Source: CANLDA01 sp964021645 (GTDB lineage: Bacteria; Pseudomonadota; Alphaproteobacteria; Rhodobacterales; Rhodobacteraceae). From it: a stretch of 31,002 nt of DNA. The DNA lies in NCBI GenBank assembly GCA_964021645.1, contig CAXIAD010000030.1, positions 1-31,002 on the forward strand. The letters are read 5' to 3'. This document shows, piece after piece, positions 1 through 7,698 of the stretch (positions within the stretch are counted from its first letter, which is position 1; each line of letters begins with the position of its first letter). A program made the translations under genes and the position numbers. The notes under the pieces were generated by a model that was not told where the DNA came from, did not search any database, and saw nothing but the letters and a program-made list of their open reading frames with translations.

Positions 1-549
1 CAGAGTGGTTTCATGCGGCCCGCCATCCTGAAGGGTTTCATCCTGAACGGTTTCAGGCTGATGATCCGTTTCGTCGGTAAATTCTGCGGGTGATTCTGCG
101 TGAGGCGTGGCGGCCTCCCCTGCCCAATCATGCGCTGTATCCTCAGCAACGGACTGCGCGTCATCAAAATCACCGGAAGCCGCGAATTCTTGCGGGGCGT
201 CAACCGCCTGCTCATCCTCATGCTGGGGCTGGTCAGGTGTTGCAACGTCGCGCTCTTCGATACGCAACGACGGTGTCAGCACAAGCCGATCCGGGGTTGG
301 CGTCGGCGCGGGCTGCGAAATCGGTTGAATTTCAGGTTGGCGCAGAAAACGCGGGCCAGCTGTGGGATCACGTTTGGCGTCAGAAAGAACAATAGGAGAG
401 GTCGCGGCAGGTGCCGGATTTACCTGAGCGGCGCGTGAAACGGACAGCTTTTTAGGGGCAGCAGCGGCGGCTGTGCCATCGTTGGAAACCAGACGACGGA
501 TAGAAGACAGGACATCCTCGATCTCCGTACTTTGCACCGGATCAGACAT
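1..549 (-). CDS. DUF2497/PopZ-like protein, N-terminal part (runs off left edge)
   Basis: An open frame reads without a stop from ATG at 549 (minus strand) to the window edge, giving about 183 residues; the C-terminus is outside. The N-terminus contains EDVLSSIRRLVS, the short conserved segment at the start of alphaproteobacterial DUF2497/PopZ-like proteins. After it comes a low-complexity stretch rich in Ala, Pro, Glu and Asp (intrinsically disordered), also typical of that family. PopZ in Caulobacter self-assembles at the cell pole and anchors the chromosome; the conserved C-terminal oligomerisation helices would be expected beyond the left edge. The order DUF2497 - tolC - PIMT-like methyltransferase on one strand is, as I know it, common in Rhodobacterales. 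Function is inferred from the N-terminal motif and neighbours only. Confidence 0.8.
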   Translation of the reverse strand, partial: MSDPVQSTEIEDVLSSIRRLVSNDGTAAAAAPKKLSVSRAAQVNPAPAATSPIVLSDAKRDPTAGPRFLRQPEIQPISQPAPTPTPDRLVLTPSLRIEERDVATPDQPQHEDEQAVDAPQEFAASGDFDDAQSVAEDTAHDWAGEAATPHAESPAEFTDETDHQPETVQDETLQDGGPHETTL

Positions 550-753
550 TCAGAAAACCACTCATAACCTCATTAAGAGTGTAGCCTTTGCCGTGCCATC
601 ACACAACAGTCTCTCACCAGCCAGATAGAGAAGATTAAAGTCACATTGCGCGCGCCCCCAAACGTGGTCCAACGCGGCTCCCGTAGATGGTTGCGCAAAA
701 TCGACGGCGTTTGGACACGGGATTTGGGGAATGGGGAGCCACAGCGGAAAGCA

Positions 754-789
754 AAAAACCCACAAAACAGCTGGGTTTTGTGGGTTTTT
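754..789 (-). terminator. Rho-independent terminator of tolC
   Basis: A perfect 15-bp stem (arms 754-768 and 775-789) closes a 6-nt loop. The arms have A/T runs at their outer ends, so either strand ends in a U-tract. It lies 37 bp after the tolC stop and separates tolC from the DUF2497 gene, which is therefore probably transcribed from its own promoter in 550-750. No other feature is visible in 550-825. Confidence 0.85.
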
Positions 790-825
790 GATGGGTTTTG
801 AGGCGGTATCGCGCGATAAGTGGCC

Positions 826-2238
826 CTAGTCTTTGCCAAGCTTTCGCAGCACCTTGTCCAATTGTTTACCCCGTTTGCTAACCAAGGCGGGGGCATCTTT
901 GACCTGATTGTAATAGGCCGCAGGATCATATTGCTCAATTTTCAGGTTGAGATGATCGGCGGTCAAAAGCCCCATCGAGGCCAGAAGTGAATAGGCCGCA
1001 ATGAATTCGTTAGAGCGCGCTGTGATTCGGTCAGATTCGGCATCCAGCAAGACCTGTTCTGAATTCAACACATCCAAGGTGGTGCGCGATCCCAGAGTTG
1101 CCTCTTCGCGCACGCCCTCAAAGGCCAAGCGCGCGGCGCGAATTTGACCTTCGCTGGCCACACGTTGCGCGCGCGTGGCCGATAGGGTCGCCCAAGCGGT
1201 GCCCGCTTGGCGTTCCAGACCGATGCGCGTCAGATGCAGGCCCGCGCGTGTCGCATCGCGTTGCGCCATGGTTTTGCGCAGCAATGCGGAAAGCTGGCCG
1301 CCGTAATAAATCGGCTGTGACAGGCTGACGGAGAAATTCGCACCATCGCTGAAATCAGAGGAGCCTTGGGTTTCTGTTTTGCTAAGGCTGCCATTGAATT
1401 TGACGGTCGCGCCCATCTGTGCGCGGGCACGTTGAACCGACAGCTCTGCTGTGGCGACATCGTGCTGGGTTTTGATCATGTCAGGGTGGCGCGACACGGC
1501 AACTGCCTTGGCCGCGTCGGCGGTTTTAGCGGTGGCCGGAAGGCGTGACGGGGCGCGCAGATTGCCGGGTTTGTGACCAATCGCAACGGCGTAAACCTCT
1601 CTTGAGGCCATCAGATTGCCGTGAGCCACAGCGAGGGAGGCGCGCGCACCTGCAAGGGCTGCCTCTGCGAGGGACACATCAGTTCGCGTGACCTCTCCGA
1701 CCTCAAAGCGGTCCTTGGCGGCGCGCAATTCGCGATTCAATAGACGCAGGTTATTTTGGCGCAGCGTCAGGATTTCGTTGTCGCGGCGCACATTCATAAA
1801 GGCCTGAACCGCATTCAACAGCACCTGTTGCTCAACCGAAATCAGGCTTTGACGGGTGGCGAGAACGGTTTCTTTTGCGGCGGCGATGGCCAAGTTGGTT
1901 GCGCCATTGTCATAGAGCAATTGTTCAATCGACAGCCCGATGGTGGCGGTGGTGGCATTGGATGACGCGGTCACCCCGCCGGTCGCTGTCGAGGAAAACC
2001 GCGAATAGCTGCGCTGTGCAGTTGCGGACCAGCCAATGATCGGACGCACGGCGGCAAAGGCAATGGCGACATCCTCATCGGCGGCCCGTAGCAGGGCGCG
2101 GTTTTGATCCAGCAGGCCACTGTTATTATAGGCGCTAACAAGAGCATCACCAAGCGTCTCGGCAATCGCGGTTACCGGCGCCATGGCCGCAATCGCGGCA
2201 GAAGCGACGCCCGCCAGAATACGCTGTCTCAAGTTCAT
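826..2238 (-). CDS. tolC: TolC family outer-membrane efflux channel
   Basis: A 470-residue outer-membrane channel of the TolC/OEP family, the exit duct for type I secretion and RND efflux. The start at 2238 (MNLRQR) is chosen over an in-frame ATG 18 bp upstream because GAGGGAG lies 6 nt before it. It also gives a clean signal peptide, hydrophobic from about residues 7-22 and probably cleaved after AIA before ETLGDAL. Two OEP repeats follow, with long alpha-helical, Ala/Arg/Glu-rich segments and the usual RTDVSLAEA and RTTLDVLNSEQ motifs at equivalent places in the two halves. Length is normal. The stop is followed by a strong terminator. The upstream gap of 132 bp to the methyltransferase holds a 13-bp tandem repeat. 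The inner-membrane transporter partner is not nearby, as is usual for tolC. Confidence 0.93.
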   Translation of the reverse strand: MNLRQRILAGVASAAIAAMAPVTAIAETLGDALVSAYNNSGLLDQNRALLRAADEDVAIAFAAVRPIIGWSATAQRSYSRFSSTATGGVTASSNATTATIGLSIEQLLYDNGATNLAIAAAKETVLATRQSLISVEQQVLLNAVQAFMNVRRDNEILTLRQNNLRLLNRELRAAKDRFEVGEVTRTDVSLAEAALAGARASLAVAHGNLMASREVYAVAIGHKPGNLRAPSRLPATAKTADAAKAVAVSRHPDMIKTQHDVATAELSVQRARAQMGATVKFNGSLSKTETQGSSDFSDGANFSVSLSQPIYYGGQLSALLRKTMAQRDATRAGLHLTRIGLERQAGTAWATLSATRAQRVASEGQIRAARLAFEGVREEATLGSRTTLDVLNSEQVLLDAESDRITARSNEFIAAYSLLASMGLLTADHLNLKIEQYDPAAYYNQVKDAPALVSKRGKQLDKVLRKLGKD

Positions 2239-2270
2239 ATTTGCTCCCTCGGTCACAATTCTTGTGCGCG

Positions 2271-2335
2271 CCGTACCAAATTATCGTACCAAATTACCCT
2301 GCCAATTCATCGGCCCAGATTACCGTGCCAAATGC
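2271..2335. repeat. Five degenerate 13-bp tandem repeats upstream of tolC
   Basis: Five consecutive 13-bp units start at 2271, 2284, 2297, 2310 and 2323. Units 1 and 2 (CCGTACCAAATTA, TCGTACCAAATTA) differ by one base; units 3 to 5 are increasingly diverged but keep the phase and the central CC(A/C)A core. The array fills half of the gap between the methyltransferase stop and the tolC start, so it lies in the tolC leader or promoter. Confidence 0.75.
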
Positions 2336-2370
2336 GCCCGTTTTAGGCAGCTTTGGCCACGATTACCTGA

Positions 2371-3024
2371 TTACAAGGTAAAGGCGCGGTGTTTTTCAAA
2401 CCCCGGCAAGACCGGCGCACCTGCGTTAAACGAAAACCGCCAAGTGATCTCTCCGTCCAGGCGATAGCCAACCCGAACGACACCCAAAGCGCCCTCCATG
2501 AACAGACATACGATGCGCCCGCCCTCTTTCAACTGGTTGAGCAAATTTTCTGGCAAATATTCGACAGCGCCCTGAATGCTGATGATGTCATAGGGGCCGT
2601 GTTCTGGCGCGCCTTCGGTCAGGGCGGCGTGGTGCATGATCACATTGTCAGCCCCCACATCGGACAAAAGGGCATGTGCCTCATTGACGAGATCCTCGTC
2701 ATCCTCAACCGCGACGACGGCCTCGGCGATATGGGCAATGACTGCGGCCGAATAGCCCAGCGCGCACCCGATATCGAGCACCATTTCATCGTTTTGAATG
2801 TCCAGCGCGTCCAGCATTTTGGCCAATGTGCGCGGCTCAAGCATAACGCGGCCCTCAGCAACGGAGAGATTACCGCCAACATACGCGGCCTCACGTTGGG
2901 CAGTGGGGACGAATTGTTCACGCGGCACAGAGAGCATCGCATCGATCACGGGGAATTTTGTCACATCCGAAGGGCGGACCTGTGTGTCGACCATGGTTGT
3001 GCGGCGGGCTGTAAAATCAGGCAT
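2371..3024 (-). CDS. Protein-L-isoaspartate O-methyltransferase-like SAM-dependent methyltransferase
   Basis: A 217-residue class I methyltransferase of the PCMT family. The SAM-binding motif I is VLDIGCALGYSAAV (around residues 83-96), followed by the acidic VEDDEDL after strand 2. Canonical PIMTs repair isoaspartyl residues and carry a conserved GxxQTISQP segment that positions the substrate. Here that place reads NLSVAEGRVMLEP, so the repair activity is doubtful. Proteins of this variant are routinely annotated as PIMT next to tolC in Rhodobacterales. The start MPDFTARR is at 3024 with no better alternative; the gene reads in the same direction as tolC. A specific role in the envelope or in protein repair is not shown by the sequence. 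Confidence 0.8.
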   Translation of the reverse strand: MPDFTARRTTMVDTQVRPSDVTKFPVIDAMLSVPREQFVPTAQREAAYVGGNLSVAEGRVMLEPRTLAKMLDALDIQNDEMVLDIGCALGYSAAVIAHIAEAVVAVEDDEDLVNEAHALLSDVGADNVIMHHAALTEGAPEHGPYDIISIQGAVEYLPENLLNQLKEGGRIVCLFMEGALGVVRVGYRLDGEITWRFSFNAGAPVLPGFEKHRAFTL

Positions 3025-3165
3025 ACTAAACTCGTTCGTTCAGATTCGGGTTAGCCAGTCTTGCCACATTCAAGATGTAGGGGCAACGGCGGTATCTGTA
3101 AAACACGCTTCAACCCTCTTGCAGCCGGAAAAGAGATCAGCTATTGCGCTCACATCCACAGGGTC

Positions 3166-3239
3166 GGCGAGTTGGCGGAGTGGTGACGTAGCGGATTGCA
3201 AATCCGCGTACACCGGTTCGATTCCGGTACTCGCCTCCA
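3166..3239 (+). tRNA. tRNA-Cys (GCA anticodon)
   Basis: A full cloverleaf: 7-bp acceptor stem GGCGAGT/ACTCGCC (3166-3172 with 3229-3235), anticodon stem GCGGA/TCCGC, 7-nt loop TTGCAAA with anticodon GCA at 3198-3200, T-arm with GGTTCGATTCC, discriminator U at 3236 (typical of tRNA-Cys) and an encoded CCA at 3237-3239. A similar copy of its 3' end was not seen elsewhere in the window. Confidence 0.97.
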
Positions 3240-3622
3240 TTTTCCTAATTAGAACAATTCACTATAGACAGGAAACCACTCAGGCTCTCTGGTGGGTTTT
3301 CGAGTGAGTTAGCGACAACACGCGAAAAGGCTATTCTGAATTCGGTGCTGAGCCAAAATCACCAATTCTTGAAGGGCTTTCCGAAATAACTGCCCTGCCC
3401 CGCGTTGATAGGCTGTGCAGCTTGCTGGTGACTGGTTTCGCCGCGTGGCCCGGACAAGCAAATTCATTTGATGGAAAAAGGATAACGCGTTTTCCAAGGC
3501 CCCAATTTGCGCGGGCGTGGTTGGGTTTGTCATCTAAATGCGCCGGTCGCGGGCATATTTTGGTCAGCGAAAGCTTGCTATATGCAGGGAGTTGACACTA
3601 CACCAAAGACTGGGCGAATTTG
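3240..3622. other. Gene-poor leader between tRNA-Cys and the P450 gene
   Basis: No recognisable gene. It contains a possible small minus-strand ORF (3309-3533, listed separately) and a perfect -35 hexamer TTGACA at 3592-3597, but no convincing -10 at the right distance (the best is GAATTT around 3616). The transcription start of the P450-NRPS pair is therefore unresolved. No clear terminator follows the tRNA. Confidence 0.5.
3309..3533 (-). CDS. Possible small hypothetical protein (74 aa)
   Basis: An ATG-to-stop frame of 74 codons with no overlap with any other likely gene. I do not recognise the product. It begins MTNPTTPAQIGALENALSFF, has no signal peptide or membrane segment, and ends in a Cys-rich tail FACCR. 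No ribosome-binding site is visible before the ATG. Codon choice is not obviously abnormal. It could be a chance frame in the leader of the P450 gene or a remnant. Confidence 0.22.
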   Translation of the reverse strand: MTNPTTPAQIGALENALSFFHQMNLLVRATRRNQSPASCTAYQRGAGQLFRKALQELVILAQHRIQNSLFACCR

Positions 3623-4981
3623 ATGAAAAGCGCCCAAAATGGAGCTGCAAAAGGAAATGCCTTGAGGATTGCCGCTCATATTTGGGATCGATGTCTGTTT
3701 CGATTTCGCATCGCCATGTTCACGCTTAGAGCGCGGCAAAAATCTGCTCTCCTTCCTCCGGGTGAAATCCTGCGCCTTGACGAAATGGAAAGGTCGGATC
3801 GTCAGGCTTTGCTAAAGCTGGCCAAAGTCCATGGGACTGTTTTCAAAGGCACAATTGATGGTCGGTTTGCTGTTTGTATCCTTGGCAACAAATTGGCACG
3901 CCGTCTGCTTGGGGATTTCAGGTCGGCTCTTAAGCCTGTTACAATTGATGTTTCTCGCCTGTTTCCCGGTGAATTCATGCGCGGCATGGGGGGGACAACC
4001 CATAAGCATTACCGCGCTATTCTGACACGTGGATTGAGCGACACAGACCTAGGCAAATTCGAGCCAAGCATGCGCCAGATGATCAAGGGGCATCTGGAGG
4101 ATTTCGCCGACAGCCCCACGGACCCGCGCCAGCGGTTTGATGACGCTCGCCGTTGGGCGGCTACGTTGTCGGAAATCACATCGAGCATGTTGATACAGGT
4201 GGTTCTTGGTGCGGAGCCGGGATCGAAACTGTCGCGGGATTTGTTGGGTGTTTATCGTGATCTTGGGCCTAACGGCGTGGCATGGAATGTGGGTGACAGG
4301 CAGGTTGCAGCCTATCAAGACCTGCGCCAACGCCTGAGGCAAACCCTGACGGATGCACCGGTAAACGGATTGATCGGGATGATTGCCAGTCAGGAACAGG
4401 GTCAGGGCCAGATCGAAGAAACGATGCTAGGCAATCTGATCTATATGGTCGAGACAGGCCGCTATGACATGCGGGGTTTGTTCCGCTGGATTTCAAAATA
4501 TGCGGCGGAAAACCCGGATTGGGTGGAACGGATCGCAAGCGCCCCTCCTCAGCAAAGCAGGACGATTGCCGAGGCTTTTGTGCAGGAAGTTTTGCGGTTG
4601 GATCAGAGCGAGCGTCTTATGCGTGAAGTGTTAGAGGATATTGTTTTTGAGGGGCATTTCATCCCAAAAGGCACGCTTTTGCGGGTGTGCATGTGGGAGG
4701 CGCATAAAGCCGAAGAAACCTTTGACGATCCTTTTGAATTTCGGCCCGAGCGATTTCTGAATGAACAGGCCTTTGGCGAAAAATTCTCGCCTTTCGGGCT
4801 TGATCAGCATCATTGCCCGTTTTCAGTATTTTCCATCAAGCTAGCCTCACTATTTTTGACGGAGTTAGCCTCGGGTTTTGAGATAAGCGCGGAGGGTGGT
4901 GATCCAGCGGTGCGCGGGCCATATCATTGGGAGCCGTCGCTAGATTTTTCGGTTAGCCTCTCGCGCGTCAAAAAGGCATGA
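3623..4981 (+). CDS. Cytochrome P450, atypical, coupled to an NRPS
   Basis: A P450-fold monooxygenase of about 452 residues. Recognisable motifs: ExxR in the K helix (EVLR, Glu near residue 322), the RPERF meander and a heme loop PFGLDQHHC with the proximal Cys at about residue 398. The heme loop is degenerate: the second Gly is Asp and the Gly after Cys-x is Phe. The I helix reads TGRYDM where AGxET or GGxDT is usual, so the acid-alcohol pair for O2 activation is missing. The start is uncertain. ATG 3623 (TTG also at 3620) gives an Arg-rich N-terminal extension; ATG 3716 gives a 421-residue protein closer to the bacterial norm; neither has a good RBS. The stop overlaps the next start (ATGA), so it is translationally coupled to the NRPS. 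By analogy with NovI/NikQ it may hydroxylate an aminoacyl group on that synthetase (inference). Redox partners are not in the window. Confidence 0.85.
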   Translation: MKSAQNGAAKGNALRIAAHIWDRCLFRFRIAMFTLRARQKSALLPPGEILRLDEMERSDRQALLKLAKVHGTVFKGTIDGRFAVCILGNKLARRLLGDFRSALKPVTIDVSRLFPGEFMRGMGGTTHKHYRAILTRGLSDTDLGKFEPSMRQMIKGHLEDFADSPTDPRQRFDDARRWAATLSEITSSMLIQVVLGAEPGSKLSRDLLGVYRDLGPNGVAWNVGDRQVAAYQDLRQRLRQTLTDAPVNGLIGMIASQEQGQGQIEETMLGNLIYMVETGRYDMRGLFRWISKYAAENPDWVERIASAPPQQSRTIAEAFVQEVLRLDQSERLMREVLEDIVFEGHFIPKGTLLRVCMWEAHKAEETFDDPFEFRPERFLNEQAFGEKFSPFGLDQHHCPFSVFSIKLASLFLTELASGFEISAEGGDPAVRGPYHWEPSLDFSVSLSRVKKA

Positions 4982-7626
4982 CAACGAAAATGACCGTTTC
5001 CCCAACCGACATAGACAACCTGTATTGTCTGTTTGCACGACAGGCCGATGAAACGCCGGAAAAGGTGGCTGTGGTCGATTCCGAGGGGGAGAGCACCTAT
5101 CAGGCCCTACGTGTCCAATCTGAATCTGTGCATGCTGCTTTGGTGGCACGAGGAGTTTCTGAGGGCAGTGTTGTTGCCATTCTGATGGAGCGCAGTGCCG
5201 ATCTATTGGCAGTGACATTGGGTGTTTTACGGGCGGGTTGTGCGTTTGTATCGCTTGATCCCAACGATCCACCTGCACGGCTGACGGGCATGATATCACG
5301 CTGCAAGGCAGCGGTTATGTTCACGGATGCGCCCCTTTCGCTTGTGCAATTTGTGACGGCAGAAATTCCGGATTTGGTGCCTATTGTTCCCGCAGAGTTG
5401 CGCGTGACAGACGCGGATGCCGTGCCACAGGTTGCACGGGGGATCGACGGGCTGGCGTATTTGCTTTTCACCTCCGGGACGACGGGAGAGCCAAAGGCCG
5501 TAATGGTGTCGCAGTCAAATGTTGTTCATCTGTTATTTTCGGCTGAGCGGTTGTTGAATATCACGTCTTCAGACCGGTATCTGGCCGTTTCCACCGTTGC
5601 GTTTGACGCCTCGATCATTGAGTTTTTCCTGCCGCTTATGGTGGGGGCGAGTTTACTGTTGCGAGATGGTAACCTGTTGTTGTCACCTAACAAACTTTGC
5701 TATGATATCAGAGAAAACGGCGTGACCATCATGCAAACCAGCCCGTCAGTTTGGGCGATGATTTTGAAAAAGGCCGACGATTTTCCGCGCCTACGCATTG
5801 CCATTACCCACGGCGAAGCGGCACCAAGGGATCTTGCTGATAAGCTGGTGAATCTGGCTGACTATGCCTTCAATATGTATGGCCCGACGGAAACAACTGT
5901 TTGGGCAATTGGGTGTCATCTTGCGGTGGAGAGCGGCGGATCAACGGCAGCGGCCTTTGCGCCGATTGGCCAGCCTATGACGCATGTTCGCGCCTTTGTG
6001 GTCGATGATTTTGGGCGGGTTTTGGACGCAGAAACCGAGGGGGAGCTTTGGCTGGGTGGTGACGGTGTGTCCATGGGGTATTGGGATGATGCGGCGCAGA
6101 CAGAGGCCAAGTTTCAGCAGCTAGATACCGGCCGCATGTATAAAACCGGTGACCTTGTTCGACAAAGCAACGACGGCAGGCTGCACTTTCTTGGTCGTAT
6201 TGATGATCAGATTCAACTTAGTGGCGTCCGTGTTGAACCGCTGGAAATTGAGGCCGTGGTGCGGGACCATCCCGAAGTAGACAGGGCCGTTGTCACTTGG
6301 TTTGAGGATGCAAAACAAAAGCGGCAAATTTTGGTTGCTGTTGCCCCCTACGTAGGCACCTCGCCTACAGAGGATGACATTCTGGAGTTTCTCGCGACAC
6401 GCCTACCGCGCCGGATGATGCCATCGTGCATTTTGGTGCTGTCAGAGCTGCCGCTGACGGCAAACGGGAAAATCTCGAAAGCCGGGCTGCGTCTCTCTGC
6501 TGTGCAACGCCAATCGCGCGCGGCGGCGTCAGTGCGCACGGTTTCCGCCAAGGAATATCGCAGCCACACGGAGAGAGAGGTGGCGGAATGCTGGCAGCAT
6601 GTATTGGGCACAAGCGTTACGTCCCGCGACCAGCAGTTCTTTTTGATGGGCGGGGATTCGCTTTCGGCGGTCTATATGATTTCAGAAATCGAATTGATTT
6701 ACGGCATCGAGCTTCAGGTAAATAGCGTATTTGAAAACCCCACGATCAGAACTTTTGCACGCCATATTGATACTGTCCGGTTTAACGCAAATGCCTTGAA
6801 CGGCCAAGGGATGGTGGTGCCAATAGGCCAGCCAGATCCGAAAGTGACACCGCTGTTTTTCTGCAATGTCGATCTGTGTGTGGCGCGTAAAGGGGTCTGG
6901 ACGGCAGGTGTGCCGCTATATGCTGTCATGTATTGGTCGATGGGCGAAGGATTGGCCCGAGCTGCCTCTATTGAAAAGCTGGCGGCCTTGATGCTTGCAC
7001 AGATCAGGGCAGTGCAAAGCAAGGGGCCGTATCGTCTGGGTGGATATTCCTTTGGCGGGTTGCTTGTGTTTGAAATGGCACGACAATTGCGCAGCGCTGG
7101 CGAAGAGGTGGCGTATCTATTCCTATTGGACCCTACCCCACCCGGTGCGCCGTTAGCGGGGGCAAGTTTACGACAGCAGGCCGTCGATCGCGTGGAAAAA
7201 ATTGCCCGAGGCCCGGCGAATGCGGGATGGGCGGCATGGCTGCGCATGCTGGTTCCAGTGCCTTATGGAACAACGAAATGGCTGAGGGATAAGACCAAGA
7301 TCATGGCCCCCCTATACGAATTGGTCGATTGGCGCGTTCGCAATCCCAATAAGTTTAAGTGGTTACCCATCCCCTTGCATATATGGCCAGCATACGCCCA
7401 TTTCGCGCGGCCCCTGATCGCAAGTTACAAGCCTGAGCCCTATCACGGGCGGGCGCTTTTGGTGGATTGCGCCGACGGGCATGGTGGCACTTCGGCATAT
7501 AATGCATTGTTGCAGGGGGACGTGGAGCGGTTGCATCTAGATACCGAGCATACAATGCTTTTTCGCGAACCGGATCTGGGCCGTTGGATGAGTTGGCTGG
7601 CGCAAAGAAATCAGAAAAATCCCTAA
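4978..7626 (+). CDS. Single-module nonribosomal peptide synthetase, A-T-TE
   Basis: 882 residues without a condensation domain. Adenylation domain about 10-520: A3 YLLFTSGTTG (161-170), A4 FDAS (209-212), A5 YGPTE (ending at 305), A8 near Arg407, A10 NGK with Lys498. Carrier domain: GGDSL with the phosphopantetheine Ser561. Thioesterase: GYSFG with Ser691, Asp718 in LDPTPPG and His858 in EHTMLF, a complete catalytic triad. Aligned by eye to GrsA PheA, the ten specificity positions read D-A-I-Q-I-H-M-V-W-K. The Asp at position 235 favours an alpha-amino acid rather than an aryl-pyruvate as in atromentin or ralfuranone synthetases. Known A-T-TE enzymes release or dimerise one activated monomer. 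ATG 4978 overlaps the P450 stop by 4 bp. No MbtH protein, PPTase, exporter or regulator is nearby. The domain assignment is solid; the product is unknown. Confidence 0.92.
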   Translation: MTTKMTVSPTDIDNLYCLFARQADETPEKVAVVDSEGESTYQALRVQSESVHAALVARGVSEGSVVAILMERSADLLAVTLGVLRAGCAFVSLDPNDPPARLTGMISRCKAAVMFTDAPLSLVQFVTAEIPDLVPIVPAELRVTDADAVPQVARGIDGLAYLLFTSGTTGEPKAVMVSQSNVVHLLFSAERLLNITSSDRYLAVSTVAFDASIIEFFLPLMVGASLLLRDGNLLLSPNKLCYDIRENGVTIMQTSPSVWAMILKKADDFPRLRIAITHGEAAPRDLADKLVNLADYAFNMYGPTETTVWAIGCHLAVESGGSTAAAFAPIGQPMTHVRAFVVDDFGRVLDAETEGELWLGGDGVSMGYWDDAAQTEAKFQQLDTGRMYKTGDLVRQSNDGRLHFLGRIDDQIQLSGVRVEPLEIEAVVRDHPEVDRAVVTWFEDAKQKRQILVAVAPYVGTSPTEDDILEFLATRLPRRMMPSCILVLSELPLTANGKISKAGLRLSAVQRQSRAAASVRTVSAKEYRSHTEREVAECWQHVLGTSVTSRDQQFFLMGGDSLSAVYMISEIELIYGIELQVNSVFENPTIRTFARHIDTVRFNANALNGQGMVVPIGQPDPKVTPLFFCNVDLCVARKGVWTAGVPLYAVMYWSMGEGLARAASIEKLAALMLAQIRAVQSKGPYRLGGYSFGGLLVFEMARQLRSAGEEVAYLFLLDPTPPGAPLAGASLRQQAVDRVEKIARGPANAGWAAWLRMLVPVPYGTTKWLRDKTKIMAPLYELVDWRVRNPNKFKWLPIPLHIWPAYAHFARPLIASYKPEPYHGRALLVDCADGHGGTSAYNALLQGDVERLHLDTEHTMLFREPDLGRWMSWLAQRNQKNP

Positions 7627-7643
7627 TCAGGGCGTCAAATCTG

Positions 7644-7660
7644 GTGCCCCGTTGGGGCGC
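7644..7660 (+). terminator. Possible hairpin terminator after the NRPS gene
   Basis: A 7-bp GC-rich stem with one G-T pair (7644-7650 with 7654-7660) and a 3-nt loop lies 18 bp after the NRPS stop; the T-rich stretch only comes after GCTGTG-like sequence, so it is weak. A second 5-bp hairpin GGGGC/GCCCC at 7693-7707 overlaps the end of the convergent DUF1858 gene. Confidence 0.35.
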
Positions 7661-7698
7661 TGTGTTCTATTTTGGCGCGGGGAATGGATGTCGGGGCC

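Noticed and set aside
90..438. Plus-strand frames of 73-112 codons at the left end
   Set aside because: They lie opposite the DUF2497/PopZ-like frame, which has a conserved N-terminal motif; they have no RBS and no family features.
573..938. Minus-strand frame overlapping the end of tolC and its terminator
   Set aside because: It crosses the terminator and the tolC 3' end in another frame; no recognisable content.
2271..2335. Short repeats as a CRISPR array
   Set aside because: Units are 13 bp and directly adjacent with no spacers, and there are no cas genes.
2389..3054. Long plus-strand frame (221 codons)
   Set aside because: Complement of the methyltransferase gene, which carries a SAM motif; the frame is a shadow.
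3229..3239. Search for a duplicated tRNA-Cys 3' end as an attachment site
   Set aside because: No second copy was noticed downstream by eye and there is no integrase gene.
3538..3729. Plus-strand frame of 63 codons before the P450
   Set aside because: Overlaps the P450 5' end in another frame and has no RBS or family match.
6714..7247. Minus-strand frame of 177 codons inside the NRPS
   Set aside because: Opposite the carrier and thioesterase domains, whose catalytic residues are all in the plus frame.
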